From assembly GCA_033182465.1 (NCBI GenBank), contig CP137326.1, positions 1,519,501 to 1,583,500 on the forward strand: a stretch of 64,000 nucleotides of DNA, given 5' to 3'. The position numbers and the translations under genes were made by a program. The notes below the pieces were generated by a model. It was given only the letters and a program-made list of their open reading frames with translations. It ran no database searches and was not told where the DNA came from. This document shows, piece by piece, positions 59,901 to 64,000 of this stretch (the stretch's first letter is position 1; the number at the start of each line of letters is the position of its first letter). The DNA is from Sanghuangporus weigelae. Lineage: Eukaryota; Basidiomycota; Agaricomycetes; Hymenochaetales; Hymenochaetaceae.

Positions 59901-61065
59901 TTACTCTTCATTGAGGACTTACCTTACTTTGAAAATGCAGCATTCGCAGCAAGTGTATGGCTTAACGATGTCTTTCTCAATACGTCTTTTGGGAAGTAAG
60001 CTATCGCTGAAGTTTCTTCTGAAGTCAATGCTAAATATCATACAATCTCGAGCAGTTCGACAAACAATCGTCATGTTCTGGAGGAGGTAGATCAAATATT
60101 CACCTTCCCCGAAGGTTCGGTTCTGATCGGACAAAACAACGTGATCACGATAGTTCAGGTATACTCGTCGTATTTAGTACTCATAAGGAAGTGTTCTGAC
60201 CCTATTTACTGTAGGATAACATGGGCAATAATGAAACCGGATGTACGTATAGAGCGTATTATCGATAACCGACGGTCTCAGGTATAATTTCTTTATAGCT
60301 GGGATTGATGCTCCGAAGTCCCCACGCGGAGTAAGAGGCTTCCAGCTCAATACAGGAAATTTCACTGAATGGCGAGTCCAAGGGAAAATCGGTGGATATA
60401 CTAAGTGCGTATTTTCCCTTCAAGCAACTTGTCTTCATTAATTCTCTCAACTCTCCAGCTTTCCTGACAAGACGCGTGGAGTAATGAATGACGGTGGACT
60501 ATTTGGCGAACGTCAAGGTTGGCACCTTCCCGGATTCGATACCACCGGCCCAGAATGGGGCGAGCGTGATTTCTCTGAGGGACTGCCGGGGGATGGTGCA
60601 GGAGTCGGCTTCTTTGTGACGACATTCGAGATGGATCTGCCCGAGAGCACCGACGTTCCGCTTAGCTTTGTATTTGACAATGGTATTGGTGAGACAGGCG
60701 CGCCGTATCGAGCGATCCTTTTCGTGAACGGTTGGATGATGGGTAAACGCGTTGCGAATCTTGGGTACGTCCTTGCCTCTTCCATCTAGGAAGTGTCTCA
60801 GCTGAGACATTACTCAGACCTCAGGCTAAGTTCCCAGTTCACGAAGGTATCCTAGACCATCATGGGAAGAAGTGAGTGAAGTTTCCCCGAAAGAACAGTA
60901 CTAAAATTGTCGCTAAATAGCACTATCGCCGTTGCATTGTGGTCAATGCTACCCAATGCTGGCGTCGCACCAAAGCTGAGTTTAGCCGCCGACGAATTCT
61001 TCGAAGGGGGAGTTGGCGGAATTGTACCCAATAATCCAACATTCCAAGATGTGCGCGGAATATAA
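56918..61065 (+). CDS. lacA: Secreted beta-galactosidase, GH35 (copy 2)
   Basis: Start [20 protein letters not shown] gives a signal peptide. It has the same exon plan as the gene at 43924. Motifs: [48 protein letters not shown] (acid/base Glu), [14 protein letters not shown] (nucleophile Glu), [16 protein letters not shown], then beta-domains with [29 protein letters not shown] and [15 protein letters not shown]. It ends TFQDVRGI. About 1,000 residues, apparently intact. Identity to copy 1 is high across the catalytic domain and lower in the signal peptide and the 46.5/59.4 kb linker. The tandem arrangement points to duplication followed by divergence. Substrate preference cannot be read from sequence. 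Confidence 0.93.
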
Positions 61066-61497
61066 TTCTGTCTGCATTCCCGAAACAGATGTAAAAGTGG
61101 AATTTCGTCAAATTATCAAGAATGACTTCATATGCAACTGGCTCCATGTCCTTTATGCATATTACCTGAACATCAAGCTAAGTAGTGGTTATCTGCGATC
61201 GCATATATCGACAAGACTCCATTTACATTTTCAGAGAAAGAGGTGGATCCGCATCAAGAACGTCCTTACAGTAAAAGCGTGGCTTGAATGTTCTGTATCT
61301 CTAAAAAAACTATCAAAGTAAGGGCCAGAAAATGTCATCGGTAGCTTAATATTGCCTCCTCTAGACATATTAATGGCTAATCCTTTTTTTCGCTAATACC
61401 TGGTGTCACAATTGATCATTTTGTATCTCAGCCAAGTACCCTCAATATCTCACATGCAAAGCACTAAGCGAATGGAGAGTTGAATACTTTGCGTGCA
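61066..61497. other. Intergenic, nothing recognised
   Basis: AT-rich stretch between the GH35-2 stop and a possible small ORF. A short frame at 61013-61321 mostly overlaps the galactosidase 3' end and is not supported. Confidence 0.35.
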
Positions 61498-62001
61498 ATG
61501 TCTACACAGAAAGATGACGTCTCGAGGAATAGGTATGCAAAGTTCCGCAGCATAAAAATGCTTAGTCGCAGAAAAGTAGCGACAAACTACACAGGAGCCA
61601 CAGAATGTCGCAAACCCAGAGATCTCGCCAGTTATCTTCCAATCAACAAGGATCAGTACATAGGGACAATTCACCAAGGCGTTCTCATACTCCAGTCCGA
61701 ACCGGGAAGTACATCATCGAGGACGGGAGAAGGGCACTCTACAGTTACCATCGATGCCGAACTGGAGGAACGAATTAAAGAAACCCACGACAATGTAGAG
61801 TCGCTGCTCAATCATCACAAAGAAAGGCTAGCATATTGGCAGAAAAAACTTGAATGGTTGAAAAACCACACGGAGAACAAAATGCAGATAAAGAAGAGCG
61901 ACTTGTCAGAGTTCGGAAGAATCGAGGACAAAGCCAGCCAGGAGAATAGTACGGCGCACTTGATGCTTTCGAATCCCGATACCATATTTGAGATCCGGTA
62001 G
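61498..62001 (+). CDS. Hypothetical small charged protein (uncertain)
   Basis: A 167-codon frame from MSTQKDDVSRNRYAK to SNPDTIFEIR. It has a Glu/Lys-rich helical segment (ELEERIKETHDNVESLLN then KERLAYWQKKLEWLKN) that could form a coiled coil. No signal peptide, domain or intron is seen. It may be real and lineage-specific or a chance opening; the opposite strand is also partly open. Confidence 0.35.
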   Translation: MSTQKDDVSRNRYAKFRSIKMLSRRKVATNYTGATECRKPRDLASYLPINKDQYIGTIHQGVLILQSEPGSTSSRTGEGHSTVTIDAELEERIKETHDNVESLLNHHKERLAYWQKKLEWLKNHTENKMQIKKSDLSEFGRIEDKASQENSTAHLMLSNPDTIFEIR

Positions 62002-62320
62002 AGCCTTTACTTCCAAAGCGCGAGACAATCGAATTCTGTCTCGAAGCGCACAGCCGTAGCATGTCGGACAAATCCTGTACATTAAGTTTGTTTGTTTTCG
62101 GCTCGCTTAAACAGAGTTGCAAGTCGAATAGATATAAGAGCGTTTATCGAAGAGAATTATAATGCATACCGACTTTGCTTCTTGAGTCAGTCTGGACTAG
62201 GAATAATCGCCTGAGAACTGTCGCGCCTTCACGTGCCCATGACACGTCGCGTCTCGCCACGTGTGCCAAGTAACGATCGACTCTGTCTGACCATCTCGTC
62301 TGCAGTGTGCACGGCGGGCC

Positions 62321-64000
62321 ATGGGATATCTCAAACCCAGAAAGCTCCCATCAAAATTTGCACTGGGCTCGATTGCTGCTTGGTCTGCCTGGTTCATCGC
62401 CAGACCTCTCTTAGATCCTGCGCCAACGCTTCCTTCATTATACACATCACTTGGATTCTCCCTTATAGCGTTCCTTGCTACTCTGTATCTTATCCCAGTA
62501 CTTGGTCCGGCATTTATTAAAGCTGGGCTGAAGGGGAAAGACAGAGCGAAGGTCTATGATGATGACATGTACGCTTCGTCTGCTTTTGTTCTTTCCTGGT
62601 TCTGGACTCATCCAAATTGCTAGTCCAGAATGTCAAGGGCTCGTATGCGCATCCGCATACATACTCTCATTATTGCTATTCATCCCCTTTCCCTTTCTTG
62701 TCGAGTCGGCCAGATCTAGGCCTGAAGGTCTGACAGCAACAGACTTTCCTCATTTCCAGGTTAGCTTCTCAAAGACTTTGTGGTGTTTCAGTTCCAGCCT
62801 CTTCCCCTGACCAAATTAACGATGACAGCTCTCTGTGTATCTTTCGTCTGTTCTCTCCTTGTTGATGGCAACGATGCTCGGGTTTCTTGATGACGTCTTT
62901 GACATTCGGTGGCGATACAAGTTGCCCATACCTATCATCGCCTCAATACCCTTGTTACTCGTATATTACGCGGAGCAGGGAAACACTAACGTCGTAGTTC
63001 CGATACCATTACGATGGCTCCTGGGAAGGGTCATCAACCTGGGTTCGTTCTCCATTCATCAGAAAATTTTCGTTGTTTCGCTAAGTGTGATTAAACAGGT
63101 CCTCTCTATTACCTGTACATGGCTATGCTGTCTACGTTCTCGACGAACAGCATCAACATCCTCGCCGGGATCAATGGCGCGGAAGTTTGCCAGGCTATTG
63201 TCATCGCACTTTCTGTCATCTTGAATGATTGCCTGTACTTACCCTGGACCACTTCTTTCCGATTTCGCCTACCCCTTTACCTTCTCGGCGGAAAAACAGA
63301 CATTGATTTCGGTGGCGTCTGGAGTGCCGGCATGGCTCACGGGAGCAAAGAACTAGTGGAAAGGCACCTTTTCAGCATGTACTTCATGCTACCGCTCGTT
63401 GGCGTGTGTTCCGGGTTCCTGTACCACAACTGGTACGAATTTGTTCTGGAGTCTCTTCCTGCCGTAACCTTAATCTTAGCTGAAACTGATCAAGGTATCC
63501 TGCAAGAGTGTTCCCCGGAGATACCCTCTGTTATGTCACGGGAATGGCGTTTGCGGTTGTGGGCATCCAAGCGCATTTTTCCAAGACGCTTCTGCTGTTC
63601 TTCATACCGCAAATTTTTAACTTTGTCCTGTCATGCCCGCAACTCTTTGGTTTGGTCCCTTGCCCTAGACATCGCATTCCGAGGTGATAGCAATTCTAGT
63701 TTACTTATTTCACTATTTCGTAAACTGATGGACGACTTCTTTGGCAGGTTCGACGGTCAGACGAACTTGCTTCATCCATCAATCACGTCGTTCAAAGACA
63801 AGCCTCCATCTCGCCTGACTGCCGTGGTTCTTCGTCTTCTCTCCTCGGTGGGGCTAACAGTACTCACCACTCGCAGAGAAGATGGAGTCATCACCGAGGC
63901 TGCCAACCTGACCCTTCTGAACGTGTTCTTGGTGCGCCTCGGACCCATGACAGAGAAGCAACTCGTGAAGGCTTTGATTTTCACTCAGGTGAGAGCAAAT
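62321..64000 (+). CDS. ALG7: UDP-GlcNAc:dolichyl-phosphate GlcNAc-1-P transferase (ALG7/DPAGT1), 3' end cut
   Basis: An ER multipass enzyme that makes GlcNAc-PP-dolichol, the first and tunicamycin-sensitive step of N-glycan synthesis. It starts [17 protein letters not shown]. Exon 1 ends at 62569 and exon 2 begins at 62624, giving [18 protein letters not shown]. Family motifs: [18 protein letters not shown] (catalytic Asp pair), [37 protein letters not shown] and [19 protein letters not shown]. About ten membrane helices are expected and several are visible. The gene runs off the right edge within the C-terminal [10 protein letters not shown] helix region. Confidence 0.95.

Overview
This is nuclear DNA from a filamentous basidiomycete, most likely an agaricomycete. 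Genes are dense and cut by many short introns of about 50-65 nt with GT..AG ends. Several products belong to families I know mainly from mushrooms and wood-decay fungi: a DUF6534 seven-helix protein, a small secreted protein, a Zn2Cys6 regulator with a CQHC..NYPCTHYVQ-type zinc cluster, and paralogous GH35 beta-galactosidases. I see no prokaryotic, viral or retroelement coding region and no rRNA or tRNA gene that I can defend.

Layout. 0-5 kb: the 3' part of an uncharacterised Ser/Pro-rich gene, then a 1.33-kb nest of two terminal-inverted-repeat (TIR) elements, then an intronless hypothetical gene. 5.5-11.3 kb, all minus strand: a small multipass membrane protein, the flap endonuclease FEN1/Rad27, and a DUF6534 membrane protein. 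11.8-22 kb, minus strand: a chromatin protein joining an AHC1-type C2H2 finger to a YEATS domain, a 388-bp MITE, and the giant coiled-coil nuclear-basket protein Mlp1/Tpr. 22.7-26.7 kb: a Zn2Cys6 transcription factor diverging from TOM22. 28.5-34 kb: a small secreted protein, a poorly supported acidic/His-rich ORF, and a delta-12 fatty-acid desaturase. 34.5-37.4 kb: gene-poor DNA with a diverged tandem duplication and a third member of the TIR family. 38-43.4 kb: pyruvate decarboxylase converging on the SSU-processome protein Sas10/Utp3. 43.9-61.1 kb: two same-direction GH35 genes with matching intron positions, separated by HRI1, a CENP-B-type HTH protein and a UPF0390 protein. 62.3 kb to the end: ALG7, the first enzyme of dolichol-linked N-glycan synthesis, cut by the window edge.

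Most of these are housekeeping genes (DNA replication, nuclear pore, mitochondrial import, ribosome assembly, N-glycosylation, lipid desaturation, fermentation). There is no evidence of one pathway cluster. The accessory signal lies in the tandem secreted beta-galactosidases, the membrane and secreted orphan proteins and the TIR elements.

The most unusual observations are about gene structure. A 6-nt microexon supplies one zinc-ligand cysteine of the Zn2Cys6 factor. An 8-nt microexon sits in pyruvate decarboxylase. The YEATS gene contains a GC-AG intron. HRI1 has a stop-free 114-nt intron that could be retained. One TIR element is inserted, in opposite orientation, into another member of its own family, and all three copies share an internal 36-37-bp inverted-repeat motif. 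I did not find a previously undescribed multigene system.
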